Assembly: GCF_947500985.1 (NCBI RefSeq)
Contig: NZ_CANMTX010000001.1
Coordinates: 62,001 to 126,000 of the forward strand
From: an uncultured Maribacter sp.
Lineage (GTDB): Bacteria > Bacteroidota > Bacteroidia > Flavobacteriales > Flavobacteriaceae
Direction: 5' to 3'
DNA: 64,000 nucleotides
The first letter of the stretch is position 1. Each line of letters opens with the position of its first letter. Shown piece by piece: positions 41,955 through 50,887 of the stretch. The position numbers were made by a program, and so were the translations under genes. Below the pieces are notes generated by a model. It ran no database searches. It was given only the letters and a program-made list of their open reading frames with translations, and was not told the DNA's origin.

Positions 41955-42527
41955 CTATTCTACTACTACGGTAAAAGTTTGAGCTATATCAGTTTCTCCA
42001 CCAGCATCTGCCAAAGTACCATCATTTGGTTTTGTTGGCTCATGACGCAATGTAATTGTAATAGTACCCGAACCTGCATCACCTGTTGTTAATTCAAATT
42101 CAAGACCTACTGGATTTCCGTCGCCATCTTCATCAGAATAAGTTACATCTGTAAGAGAACCGGTTAGACCAAAGAAAAACTGGTGCTCATCAGCTTCTTC
42201 TTCTACTTCTTCAGTTATGTCTTCTGCAGGAGTTTCAGTTTCGTTCAATAATTCAATACTTCCAGTATATGTTGTATTTGCAGTTAAATTATCTGCAGTT
42301 ATTACAGGTGCATCTGGTCCATCTCCATCTAAATCTTGAGATTGCAGCGTTGCTGTACCATCAGCACTTGTTAAGGTAACCGTCATTGTAGTAATAATTT
42401 CTTCTTCGTTTACTACTTCTGGGGTATCATCATCACTAGAACATGATGTCATAACTGTTGCCATTAAGCTTAATGCTAAAACTGTTTTTAAGGTTTTGTT
42501 TCTTTTCATAGTTGTACTTGTTTTCAT
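41955..42527 (-). CDS. Acidic lipoprotein downstream of the TonB receptor
   Basis: A 190-residue lipoprotein with the lipobox VMTSC (anchor Cys29) and a very acidic mature part (SSDDDTPEVVNEEE). Two aspartate loops, DLDGDGPDAP and DEDGDGNPVG, look like calcium-binding turns, and EEEADEHQFFFGLTG and TITLRHEPTKP are distinctive. As I recall, relatives in Flavobacteria carry the unhelpful name type 1 periplasmic binding fold superfamily protein; I see no such fold. It follows the TonB receptor gene after 16 bases, so it is probably a surface or periplasmic partner of that receptor. Confidence 0.75.
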   Translation of the reverse strand: MKTSTTMKRNKTLKTVLALSLMATVMTSCSSDDDTPEVVNEEEIITTMTVTLTSADGTATLQSQDLDGDGPDAPVITADNLTANTTYTGSIELLNETETPAEDITEEVEEEADEHQFFFGLTGSLTDVTYSDEDGDGNPVGLEFELTTGDAGSGTITITLRHEPTKPNDGTLADAGGETDIAQTFTVVVE

Positions 42528-42543
42528 TTGTTAGTAATTAATA

Positions 42544-44937
42544 TTAATAGTTAAAAATTAGGCGCAGACTTATATTTCTGCCCATGTCATCTACAAAATA
42601 TCGTTGGCGATTTAAATAATCACGATAATTTGTATTTAATAGGTTGCTTGCACTAAGACCTACAGTTAAATCGTTTTTGTTTTTAAGGGTAAATGATGCT
42701 TCGGTATTTAGGGATAAAAGTTGATAAGCATCTGGTGGTGTATTAATATCCAAAATCACATTTTCTTGTTGTTCGGGTGAAAAGACCTCAATATTATCTG
42801 GAAATCTCGTTTGTTCGAACACATACTGACTTTCTAGACTTACAAGAAAATTATTCCATTTAGGATTTGTATATGTAATACTATTAGTGAAATTGGCAGC
42901 AGGTATGTTTATCAGCGGTGTGTCTGTTTCTGTATCAGTACCTCTTACCCATGCAAACTTGTGATCTGTTCTAATTTTAGAAGACCAATTGTTGTATAAG
43001 GATGCATCAAGACCCAATAGAACTGCATCAGTCTGGCGATAAGACCATACGGGGAAAGCACCTCTTATGGTGAATTCTACACCTGTTGGCTCAACAAGTA
43101 TAAAGTCTTTGATACTATTCAGAAAAGGAGCGAAGGTATAGCCCCATTTACTGGTATTTCTTTCTAAGGACACGGAGAGTTTAGATGACGTTTCACTCTT
43201 AATTCTTAAATCGCCCAATTCTATACGTGCTGCAGAGTGGTGTAGCCCGTCACTAAATAATTCTGAAGCATTGGGTGCCCTCTGCGAGTACGCATAATTA
43301 AAACGTAAATGATTTTTGTCGTTTAATTCGTAATGAAACCCAGCAGTACCAGAGAAATTATGGTAGTCAAAAACAGGATTAACAAGTAATTGTGTGCCTA
43401 AGTCTTCAATAATTATATCTGCAAAATCTACATCATATCCACGTTCTTCCCATCGTGAAACTCTATAGAATTTTTTTGAGTCTATTCTGCTAAAGTCATA
43501 ACGAGCACCTGCATCTAACGTCCAATCTTTGTTTAGTTCATAGCTGCCAACCGCAAATAGTCCTAAATCGTATTTATCGTAATCAGGGATTAGTCTTCTT
43601 ACACCTGTATCAGGATTTGCAAAGTTGGTTTGATATCTACCTAATGCGCCTACTTTGAGGTCAAAACCTTCTTTAGCATCAAATTTAATATTGGTTAAAA
43701 CAGAATGTGTTGTCAGTTTCAAGTCTAACGATGCTTTATCTGCATCATCCCCTACACGAATATCATATTCAAATCTTCTATTTTGTTGAAAATCATATTG
43801 TGTGGTCCATTTTCCAAAACCTTCAAATCTTCGGTAATAACTTAGTTTTCCTAAATGATGGGTTACCTCTTGGTTGGGTTGGGTAATATCATAAGTAAAA
43901 TCATTTATTACACTTGGTACATCACTATTAATAGCGTTTATTAAATCATCTACGTTACCGATATGCGAGGCTCTTAATATGCCAATCTCAGAATTAAAAT
44001 AGGAATAATAGCCTTCCCAGCCTTGTTCAAAATCGCGTTTTCCAATATTTAGAGATAAACCACTTTCGTTGATTCCGGTGTTTGAAAGTATGTAATCTGG
44101 AGCTTCTAAATCTCCTAATTTCTTATAAGACCCTTGGGCTTTAATATATAGACCAGACTTGTAAGATTTGGTCAACGAAGAAGTAATGTTACCGCCACGA
44201 CCATTAGACGATAAGTTCAATTGTGTTTTACCAAACAAGGAATCTGTTCTAACAATAGGTAACGGCTCTAATACAATTACTCCGCCTATGGCATCGCCAC
44301 CGTATTCAATTGCTGCTGCGCCTTTAATGACACTTATGTTCTGGTTAGCGTTGACATCGACATTTGGGGCATGTTCTTCTCCCCATTCCATGTCTTGCAT
44401 GCGAACGTTATTGTTTAGAATTAAGATTCTACTACCGTTTAAACCTTGTATTACTGGTTTAACAATGTTACCACCAGTATTTAATGTTGATATACCTGCA
44501 ATTTTCTTTAGAGCATCGCCTAGACTATTACCACTATTTCGCTCTATATCTTTTACCGATAAAATATTCTCTTGTGCAGAATTGGTGCTTTTGGGGACAT
44601 CACCGATTACTTTTACCTCATTTAGTTCTTCTAAATGGTGTTCTAGCCTAATCTCATAAAAAGTATCGCCATTGATTGTTAAAGTAACAAATTTGGTAGT
44701 ACACTCTGGGTGTGATATTTCTAATTCTAAAACTCCATCACACAAATTTTTAAAAGTAAATTTCCCATTTTCTTTAGAAACTGTTGAAAGGTTTTTACCA
44801 GTGATATTAATAGTTGCGCCACTCAACGTACTGTTGTCATGGAAATCAACTATTTCTCCTAGTAATATTGAATTGCAATCTTGTGCATAAATAAATGAAC
44901 TGCAAAAGATTACGAAAACATATAAATAATTTTTCAT
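42544..44937 (-). CDS. TonB-dependent receptor, probable metal (zinc-like) uptake
   Basis: A 797-residue outer-membrane receptor: signal peptide ending IYAQ, a carboxypeptidase-like regulatory domain (about 25-98), a plug (about 105-235) with KIAGISTLNTGG, QGLNGSRILILNNN and VIKGAAAIEYGGDAIGGVI, and a 22-strand barrel ending in ISLRLIFNY with the terminal aromatic. The segment MEWGEEHAPNVDVN in the plug resembles the His/Asp/Glu-rich loop of receptors for zinc such as ZnuD, so a divalent metal is a reasonable substrate, but this is inference. It sits between a small Cys/His membrane protein gene and an acidic lipoprotein gene on one strand. Confidence 0.85.
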   Translation of the reverse strand: MKNYLYVFVIFCSSFIYAQDCNSILLGEIVDFHDNSTLSGATINITGKNLSTVSKENGKFTFKNLCDGVLELEISHPECTTKFVTLTINGDTFYEIRLEHHLEELNEVKVIGDVPKSTNSAQENILSVKDIERNSGNSLGDALKKIAGISTLNTGGNIVKPVIQGLNGSRILILNNNVRMQDMEWGEEHAPNVDVNANQNISVIKGAAAIEYGGDAIGGVIVLEPLPIVRTDSLFGKTQLNLSSNGRGGNITSSLTKSYKSGLYIKAQGSYKKLGDLEAPDYILSNTGINESGLSLNIGKRDFEQGWEGYYSYFNSEIGILRASHIGNVDDLINAINSDVPSVINDFTYDITQPNQEVTHHLGKLSYYRRFEGFGKWTTQYDFQQNRRFEYDIRVGDDADKASLDLKLTTHSVLTNIKFDAKEGFDLKVGALGRYQTNFANPDTGVRRLIPDYDKYDLGLFAVGSYELNKDWTLDAGARYDFSRIDSKKFYRVSRWEERGYDVDFADIIIEDLGTQLLVNPVFDYHNFSGTAGFHYELNDKNHLRFNYAYSQRAPNASELFSDGLHHSAARIELGDLRIKSETSSKLSVSLERNTSKWGYTFAPFLNSIKDFILVEPTGVEFTIRGAFPVWSYRQTDAVLLGLDASLYNNWSSKIRTDHKFAWVRGTDTETDTPLINIPAANFTNSITYTNPKWNNFLVSLESQYVFEQTRFPDNIEVFSPEQQENVILDINTPPDAYQLLSLNTEASFTLKNKNDLTVGLSASNLLNTNYRDYLNRQRYFVDDMGRNISLRLIFNY

Positions 44938-44961
44938 TATATAAGTTTTGCGCGAGTATAT

Positions 44962-44985
44962 ATCGGTTTAAATATTAAAACCGAT
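44962..44985. repeat. Inverted repeat between the small membrane protein and receptor genes
   Basis: ATCGGTTT (44962-44969) and AAACCGAT (44978-44985) are perfect complements around an eight-base AT loop, 25 bases upstream of the receptor start. It could be an operator for a metal regulator or a weak attenuator between the two genes. Confidence 0.45.
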
Positions 44986-45004
44986 TTATTTAATGGAGTG
45001 TAGA

Positions 45005-45313
45005 CTAGCTACGAAAGGAAGGGGGAGGTCTGCCAAAAGTTGCATACCTAAAATAAAATGAAGGCGCCTCTAATACTAAAGGCCTAATTTTTTTATCAGT
45101 AAAAAAGATAAATGGTAAAAGAATTAATAATAAAATGGCAACAAAAGTAAATTCAGAATTTTGATCCTGAATAGCCATATCGCAAATACTACAATTCTCT
45201 ATCGTATCAACAGAATTGTCATCATGAGAATACACGTGAAAAGAAGTCACCTTAATTAACATAAGGCAAAACAATATTAATACAGATAAATATGTAAATA
45301 TTGAGTTTTTCAC
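45005..45313 (-). CDS. Small membrane protein with Cys-x-x-Cys and His, possible metal binder
   Basis: A 102-residue protein with GTG start, an N-terminal hydrophobic helix (about residues 7-23), a short periplasmic segment containing H26, H30 and C41-x-x-C44 (ENCSICDMAI), a second helix (55-71) and a C-terminal tail with GRPPPSF. Short proteins of this layout often precede metal-related TonB receptors, and the His and Cys residues could bind a metal ion. It is the first gene of the receptor operon. A weak -7-like TACTTTAG (45318-45325) lies 4 bases before the start codon, so the transcript may be nearly leaderless. Confidence 0.65.
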   Translation of the reverse strand: MKNSIFTYLSVLILFCLMLIKVTSFHVYSHDDNSVDTIENCSICDMAIQDQNSEFTFVAILLLILLPFIFFTDKKIRPLVLEAPSFYFRYATFGRPPPSFRS

Positions 45314-45371
45314 ACCGCTAAAGTACTAAAAGAAGTAGAATTGAATGTTAAAGAAAACCTAACAAAAAATT

Positions 45372-45686
45372 TTAGAATAAGAATCCGAGTCCTAATCTTT
45401 TAAGCATCTTTTTCTCAAAAGCCCAAAAGAATTTGAATTGTCCAAATAACCAGCCATATATTACTAATAGTATTTGATAAAAGGGAAAAATTAATAGAAT
45501 TCGTAAAATCCAATACATTGTTGTTCCCCACCACGCATCTGGAAAATTAGCTTGTTGTAAGCCAATTAAATTTAAAAAAGGTTTTGCCACAAAGACAGAA
45601 GATGACCCGGTAATGGAAAAAACAATAAAAATAATTGTTAATTGAAAATTGCTGGTAACGCCCCAACGCTCTTTTAATTTTTGCAT
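45372..45686 (-). CDS. DUF6787-like small membrane protein
   Basis: A 104-residue membrane protein with two long helices (FQLTIIFIVFSITGSSSVFVA and WILRILLIFPFYQILLVIYGWLFG) and a basic C-terminus (FEKKMLKRLGLGF). QKLKERWG at the start and the GSSSV-x-x-AKP turn fit the DUF6787 family as I remember it; function unknown. The ATG at 45686 is preferred over one at 45707 because the family begins with MQKLKERWG. It follows the lipoprotein gene at 45717 closely on the same strand. Confidence 0.65.
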   Translation of the reverse strand: MQKLKERWGVTSNFQLTIIFIVFSITGSSSVFVAKPFLNLIGLQQANFPDAWWGTTMYWILRILLIFPFYQILLVIYGWLFGQFKFFWAFEKKMLKRLGLGFLF

Positions 45687-45716
45687 GACATGTGTTGAAT
45701 GCCGCAAATATACTTT

Positions 45717-46181
45717 TTAAATACGGGGTACAAAAGAACCTAAACGTTGATTATATTTTCTTTGAAAATAGATGAAGTAATTATAAAGTTTGTAATTAAC
45801 CTCATACCCATAATCTATTTGATTTGAGTAATCTATGCGCAATTCATATAAATTCGGGTCAAATCTAGATGGCTGCATAACTCTGTTATTCCATTCTACA
45901 ACCATGATGTAATTTCTATTTTCAAGGAAATTTCGAGAATAATAACCCTCTGGTTTGGCAATTGAACTTAGCCATGTATTAAAACCAGGCTCAATAATTA
46001 TTATTTCATATTCTGTCTTGTCACTAGAAATAGTAATGGTATCGCCTCGCACTTGTTTAAAAGCCTGTTCTTCATTATTAGAAATAGCTAATGATTCTTT
46101 TGATGCTCCGCAATTTAATAGAAGTACAGAAATGGTGCTAACAATCAGCATTACAAAAAAAGAGGTGTATTTCGTTTTCAT
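45717..46181 (-). CDS. DUF6146-like lipoprotein
   Basis: A 154-residue lipoprotein with the lipobox VLLLNC (anchor Cys24). The mature domain has YEIIIIEPGFNTWLSS, then GYYSRNFLENRNYIMVVEWN and YGYEVNYKLYNYFIYFQRKY, a set of segments typical of the DUF6146 family as I recall it. Many aromatic residues near the C-terminus suggest a compact beta domain. No function is known. It is read with the DUF6787-like gene, whose start is 31 bases downstream. Confidence 0.7.
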   Translation of the reverse strand: MKTKYTSFFVMLIVSTISVLLLNCGASKESLAISNNEEQAFKQVRGDTITISSDKTEYEIIIIEPGFNTWLSSIAKPEGYYSRNFLENRNYIMVVEWNNRVMQPSRFDPNLYELRIDYSNQIDYGYEVNYKLYNYFIYFQRKYNQRLGSFVPRI

Positions 46182-46193
46182 GAATTTTAAGAT

Positions 46194-46226
46194 ACAAAAA
46201 AACCCGCTTGCAGTTGTAAGCGGGTT
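46194..46226 (-). terminator. Terminator of the DUF937 gene
   Basis: AACCCGCTT (46201-46209) and AAGCGGGTT (46218-46226) form a nine-base GC-rich stem. On the reverse strand it is followed by a T run from the A stretch 46196-46200. Confidence 0.85.
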
Positions 46227-46248
46227 ATATAAATAGAGTCTTTAAATT

Positions 46249-46881
46249 TTATTTGCCGAAAAGACCTCCTAAAAGACCTCCGATTCCACCACTACTTTTA
46301 CTGCCTCCCATTACCATACCGGCAACGTCATCTAGTATGCTACCATCACCATCTGCATCTAACAAAGAAGTAATTAAGCTTTGATTTTCTTGTGGCTGTC
46401 CACCTAGCATGCTACCTAAAAGAGCATTCATACCAGTACCATCACTTACGTTACTTTGTGCAGTTTGCTTTCCAATCATTCCCATGACTATAGGAGCAGC
46501 TATTTTTAAAATAGAAGCTACAGAACCTGCGTCGATACCAGATTTTTGACTTAAAGCACTTTCTACTTGAGGTTGCTTATCGCCAAAAACATGACCCAAA
46601 ATACCGGCACCATCTGCCATTACACTATCGTCAACACCGCCGCCAAAAAGACCGCCTAAGTTATCCAAAATACCACCACTATGATTACTAGATAATGCAC
46701 TCATTAAACCTTGAGCACCTTCTGGAGTAGATACATTTTTTTTCATTGCACCAAGAATAAGTGGCATAGCCATACTTAGTACACTTGCGGTTTTATCTGC
46801 TGGTTGGTTGGTTTGACCTGCAACTCCGCTAATTAATTGTTGCCCCATTGGGCTATTTAATAAATCTAATAATCCTGCCAT
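46249..46881 (-). CDS. DUF937 domain protein
   Basis: A 210-residue, glycine- and alanine-rich cytoplasmic protein. MAGLLDLLNSPMGQQLISGV and repeats of the form ILKIAAPIVMGMIGK and LSMAMPLILGAMKK are the DUF937 pattern. The C-terminal half has LLDADGDGSILDDVAGMVMG with an EF-hand-like Asp loop, and ends in a glycine tail. Function unknown. The reading frame is open 23 codons further up to 46950, but the ATG at 46881 starts the family domain, and the extra part overlaps the space just after serA. It has a good terminator. Confidence 0.8.
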   Translation of the reverse strand: MAGLLDLLNSPMGQQLISGVAGQTNQPADKTASVLSMAMPLILGAMKKNVSTPEGAQGLMSALSSNHSGGILDNLGGLFGGGVDDSVMADGAGILGHVFGDKQPQVESALSQKSGIDAGSVASILKIAAPIVMGMIGKQTAQSNVSDGTGMNALLGSMLGGQPQENQSLITSLLDADGDGSILDDVAGMVMGGSKSSGGIGGLLGGLFGK

Positions 46882-46950
46882 TGTAATAGTTAATTTAATG
46901 TTTACATTGTAAAGTACGAAAAAGAGGCCAGAATATTGCCTTTTAAGCAC

Positions 46951-47901
46951 CTATTTTAATAGGGAAATGATTTGGTCGGCCAATTCTAGTCCAATTCTTT
47001 CTTGAGCTTCAAGTGTAGCTGCACCAATATGAGGAGTTAGCGATATACTAGAATGCATAAGAATTTTGATTTCAGGCTTTGGTTCAGATTCATAAACATC
47101 CAAACCAGCAAAGGCAACAGATCCGTTCTCTAATGCGTTTATTAAAGCAACTTCATCTAAAACACCACCTCTTGCAGCATTGACGATACCTACACCTTTT
47201 TTCATTTGTGCAAATTCTGCCTCTCCCAAAACATAGTTATTCTGCCCTGGTATATGTAAAGAAATATAATCTGCCTGTTTTAGTAAGTCTTCTTTCGATG
47301 TATTCTTTAAATTGAATGTCACTTTCTGACCATCGAAAAAAGAAAGTTCAATATCGGTTTGTTCTACTTCTGGGTCGCAATACACAACGTTCATTCCTGC
47401 TCCAATCGCAAGTTTAGCTGTTGCTTGACCAATATTACCGAAGCCGAATAGACCTAAAGTCTTCCCTCTAAGTTCTGTACCTTTTGAATATGATTTTTTA
47501 AGACCTTTAAAGTTGCTGTCACCCTCTAAAGGCATGTTTCTGTTAGCATCATATAAAAAACGTGCTCCACCAAAAAGATGGGCAAATACTAATTCTGCCA
47601 CAGATTCTGATGATGCCGCAGGTGTATTTATAATATGAATGTCTTTAGATTTAGCGTAATCAACATCAATATTATCCATACCAACACCACCTCTTCCTAT
47701 TAATTTTAGGGTAGGGCAGGTATCTATTAAATCTTTTCTAACCTTGGTGGCACTGCGCACTAATAAGGCGTCAATTTTGTGTTCGTTTATATAATTCGCT
47801 AACTGTTCTTGTGCAACAGTTGTCGTTAAAACTTCAAATCCTGATTTCTCTAAAGCGTCAATGCCGTTTTGAGAAATACCATCATTTGCTAATATCTTCA
47901 T
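46951..47901 (-). CDS. serA: D-3-phosphoglycerate dehydrogenase (short form)
   Basis: A 316-residue D-2-hydroxyacid dehydrogenase. The NAD loop is GLFGFGNIGQATAKLA (about residues 149-164), and the catalytic Arg, Glu and His lie in NAARGGVLDE, the Glu-x-Glu segment VYESEPKP and LTPHIGAAT. With serC directly upstream, it is 3-phosphoglycerate dehydrogenase of serine synthesis. It lacks the C-terminal ACT domain that gives serine feedback in longer SerA proteins, so control must come from elsewhere. The 182-base leader before it can form alternative RNA structures, which would be one way to adjust it to serine or a related signal. Confidence 0.92.
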   Translation of the reverse strand: MKILANDGISQNGIDALEKSGFEVLTTTVAQEQLANYINEHKIDALLVRSATKVRKDLIDTCPTLKLIGRGGVGMDNIDVDYAKSKDIHIINTPAASSESVAELVFAHLFGGARFLYDANRNMPLEGDSNFKGLKKSYSKGTELRGKTLGLFGFGNIGQATAKLAIGAGMNVVYCDPEVEQTDIELSFFDGQKVTFNLKNTSKEDLLKQADYISLHIPGQNNYVLGEAEFAQMKKGVGIVNAARGGVLDEVALINALENGSVAFAGLDVYESEPKPEIKILMHSSISLTPHIGAATLEAQERIGLELADQIISLLK

Positions 47902-48018
47902 ATGTTTTACTCGATTATCGAGATTTTAATTCTCCGAGGTTTTCTTGTCCATTCCGTTCAGGTAGACCTCAAAAATTTACGTAGGCTCACTTAGAAATGT
48001 TTCGTGAGTTTATCTCGA
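47902..48018 (-). promoter_or_regulatory. Structured serA leader, candidate riboswitch or attenuator
   Basis: Read on the reverse strand, UCGAGAU (48018-48012) pairs perfectly with AUCUCGA (47924-47918) and closes a three-way fold. Inside are a stem CUCAC/GUGAG (48008-48004 with 47990-47986) and a stem GAGGU/ACCUC (47970-47966 with 47940-47936), the latter enclosing a further small hairpin. The 3' strand of the closing stem can instead form CUCGA-UAA-UCGAG (47922-47910), ending 9 bases before the serA AUG. The two states exclude each other. No known riboswitch class fits to my knowledge. Confidence 0.5.
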
Positions 48019-48083
48019 ATTATTTTATTGAATATTAAATACTGAATGAAATGTAAACTAATACAGTAAATCGTTTGAATTGC

Positions 48084-49148
48084 TTATCCTTTACGCTCCA
48101 TTTCGCTCATTACATCTACCAATACACCAACACTATCTAGAGAAAGTGCGTTGTACATGCTAGCTCTGTAGCCACCAACAGAACGGTGACCGTTTAAACC
48201 ATTAATACCAGCTTCTTTTAGCATGTTATCAAATGTTGTTTTTAAAACTTCATCTGTAATATTAAAGGTTGCATTCATTAACGATCTATCTTCAATATTT
48301 GCATAACCTTCAAAAACTGGGTTCAAATCTATTTCAGAATATAATAATCTGGCTTTTTTCTCATTTGTTTCTTCAATGGCAGCTATACCTCCAAGATTTT
48401 TTAGCCATTCTAAAGTTAGCATAGAAGTATAAACCGCAAATACTGGTGGAGTATTGAACATACTATCTTTTGCAATATGCGTTTGATAATTAAGCATAGA
48501 AGGAACCTCTCTAGAAACTTTTCCTAAAATATCATCTTTAACAATTACCAAAGTGGTACCTGCGGGTCCCATGTTTTTCTGTGCTCCAGCATAAATCAAA
48601 TCGAACTGAGAAAAGTCCATAGTTCTAGAAAAAATATCTGAACTCATGTCGCAAATTAAAGGACAATCGGTTTTTGGAAACTTCTTGAATTGAGTTCCGA
48701 ATATTGTATTGTTTGAGGTAATATGCAGGTAGTCTAAACCTGATGGTACTGTATAACCTTTTGGAATGTATTTAAAGTTTTCATCTTTAGATGATCCAAC
48801 TTCAATAATTTCTCCGAATAATTTAGCTTCTTTAATTGCTTTGTCACTCCAAGTACCGGTATTTAAATAACCAGCTTTTTTTTCCAACAAATTATATGCA
48901 ACCATTAAAAACTCTAAGCTTGCGCCACCTTGAAGAAAAAGGGCAGTATAGCCTTTATCTTTTAAGTCAAGTAGTTCTAATGCCAATGATCTTGCGTTTT
49001 CCATTACGGCAACAAAATCTTTACTTCTGTGCGAAATCTCAATAAGAGAAAGGCCAGAACCGTTGAAGTCCATAACCGCTTCAGAAGCTTTTAACAATAC
49101 TTCTTTTGGTAATATACAAGGACCAGCGCTAAAATTATGTTTTTTCAT
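48084..49148 (-). CDS. serC: Phosphoserine aminotransferase
   Basis: A 354-residue class V PLP aminotransferase that makes O-phosphoserine from 3-phosphohydroxypyruvate and glutamate. It starts with HNFSAGPCILPKEVL, has the LFLQGGASLEF phosphate-binding block, the PLP Lys in YAGAQKNMGPAGTT, and the GHRSVGGYRASMYNA C-terminal block that recognises the substrate phosphate. The length is normal. It is the first gene of the serC-serA unit; a 182-base spacer before serA contains the structured leader, so serA may be tuned separately. An acyl-CoA reductase gene ends 70 bases upstream. Confidence 0.95.
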   Translation of the reverse strand: MKKHNFSAGPCILPKEVLLKASEAVMDFNGSGLSLIEISHRSKDFVAVMENARSLALELLDLKDKGYTALFLQGGASLEFLMVAYNLLEKKAGYLNTGTWSDKAIKEAKLFGEIIEVGSSKDENFKYIPKGYTVPSGLDYLHITSNNTIFGTQFKKFPKTDCPLICDMSSDIFSRTMDFSQFDLIYAGAQKNMGPAGTTLVIVKDDILGKVSREVPSMLNYQTHIAKDSMFNTPPVFAVYTSMLTLEWLKNLGGIAAIEETNEKKARLLYSEIDLNPVFEGYANIEDRSLMNATFNITDEVLKTTFDNMLKEAGINGLNGHRSVGGYRASMYNALSLDSVGVLVDVMSEMERKG

Positions 49149-49218
49149 TTTGTTTGTAATTTAAGGATGCAAATGTCAGGATTTTTTAAGAATTTACAGT
49201 TAGGATGACCATTTAATT

Positions 49219-50283
49219 CTAGGATGTTCTCAACAAGAAATCAACCGTATCTATACCATCTGCATAATCGTTCAATGAAGGCTTTTGTGTTTGTCCGAAT
49301 GATATCTCACCATCTAAGACACCTGATGAGACTATACATTGAATTTTATCTTCCTCGTTATTTAGATATTTTTTTAAAGTACTGATATCTTCATAATGCT
49401 CATAAAACAATGACGCAATAGGGGATCCAAAGCTTTTTTCTTCTTTTAAGATCAAGAAACCATTATCTAATATTTTGAATTCGCTCATTAAATAAACAGC
49501 CTTGTTATAATCATAATTGTTAGCGTATTTATTATGATTTATAATATCGCTATATGGAAACATAGCTTTAAAAAATGTATCAATGTTGTAATCTTTTGGA
49601 ATATAGATTTTAGAGACACTTCTGCATCCCAAACCAAAATATCTAAAAATATCTTCACCGAGAGCGGTCAGTTCTTCTTCGGTTTCTTTTCCTGTAAGTA
49701 CTGCAATAGAATTTCGGTTCTTTCGAATAATATTCGGTTTTTTACCGAAATAAAATTCAAAATATCTTGCAGTATTGTTACTGCCGGTTGCGATTACGGC
49801 ATCATAGTTTTCAAGCTTTTCTTTTGTAAACGTCACCCTGTCTTTGAAAAAGGGTTCGATTTCGATTAGGTAATCAATAAGCAGAGGGATCAATTTTTGA
49901 TCGTTACTCGATAGCTTTACCAATGCTTTGTTTCCTGTAATTAATACGCATAGAAGGTCATGAAACCCTACTAAAGGGATATTGCCAGCCATAATTAGGG
50001 CTACAACTTTCTCTTGGTTAGCCTCTAGCTTATAGTTTTTAAGCCAGCTTTCTATATTTTCTTTGGTAAGTGCATTACCCCATTCATGAAAAGCATGAAT
50101 GCAGTTTTCTTCCGAAAACCACCCATTATAATGCTGGGCTCTTTCCGCTTCGGTTTTAAACCGTTCCATCCATTTGTCATTTAAATGGTCAGAAATTGTA
50201 TTTGTTGTGACTAAATCACAAAATGTTCTTAGAAAATTTCCAAGTTTAACAAAAGCTTCTATACTAAGGTTGCTATGGGCCAT
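49219..50283 (-). CDS. LuxC-like acyl-CoA reductase
   Basis: A 354-residue protein of the acyl-CoA reductase (LuxC) branch of the aldehyde dehydrogenase fold. LIMAGNIPLVGFHDLLCVL, then GNKALVKLSSND, AVIATGSNNTARYFEFYFG and the candidate catalytic Cys in FRYFGLGCRSVSKIYIP are the family blocks. Such proteins reduce fatty acyl-CoA to aldehyde with NADPH, though the role of the Bacteroidota homologues is untested. It is divergent from the ferredoxin gene, with 89 bases between. That arrangement, beside serC and serA, is common in related genomes as I recall. Confidence 0.85.
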   Translation of the reverse strand: MAHSNLSIEAFVKLGNFLRTFCDLVTTNTISDHLNDKWMERFKTEAERAQHYNGWFSEENCIHAFHEWGNALTKENIESWLKNYKLEANQEKVVALIMAGNIPLVGFHDLLCVLITGNKALVKLSSNDQKLIPLLIDYLIEIEPFFKDRVTFTKEKLENYDAVIATGSNNTARYFEFYFGKKPNIIRKNRNSIAVLTGKETEEELTALGEDIFRYFGLGCRSVSKIYIPKDYNIDTFFKAMFPYSDIINHNKYANNYDYNKAVYLMSEFKILDNGFLILKEEKSFGSPIASLFYEHYEDISTLKKYLNNEEDKIQCIVSSGVLDGEISFGQTQKPSLNDYADGIDTVDFLLRTS

Positions 50284-50330
50284 TATATTTGTATACTAAT
50301 TCAGTAGGAATTACCTTTGTGCAAAAATAA

Positions 50331-50723
<393 letters not shown>

Positions 50724-50836
50724 ATTAGATATATTTTCTCTAAAGGTTTTGATAAGTATAGTTAATCTTTAGACTGCTTTATTGTTTACCTTTTTATGAA
50801 GAAATTATAATCACTTAACATACTTAATATTAAATA

Positions 50837-50870
50837 AAAAAAGCTACCTAAATTAATAGGTAGCTTTTTT
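50837..50870. terminator. Bidirectional rho-independent terminator
   Basis: AAAAAAGCTACCT (50837-50849) and AGGTAGCTTTTTT (50858-50870) form a 13-base stem. It ends the ferredoxin transcript (forward) and the TonB receptor operon (reverse), which stops at 50888. Confidence 0.9.
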
Positions 50871-50887
50871 ATTAAAACTAAATCAAA

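Noticed and set aside
44168..44659. Forward-strand open frame of 163 codons inside the TonB receptor gene
   Set aside because: It is antisense to the conserved plug domain, with low-complexity composition and no promoter or start context.
46882..46950. N-terminal extension of the DUF937 protein
   Set aside because: The extra 23 residues are not family-like, and the ATG at 46881 begins the conserved domain.
47902..48083. TPP, cobalamin, glycine or SAM riboswitch before serA
   Set aside because: None of their conserved core sequences is present; only the alternative pairings support a regulatory RNA.
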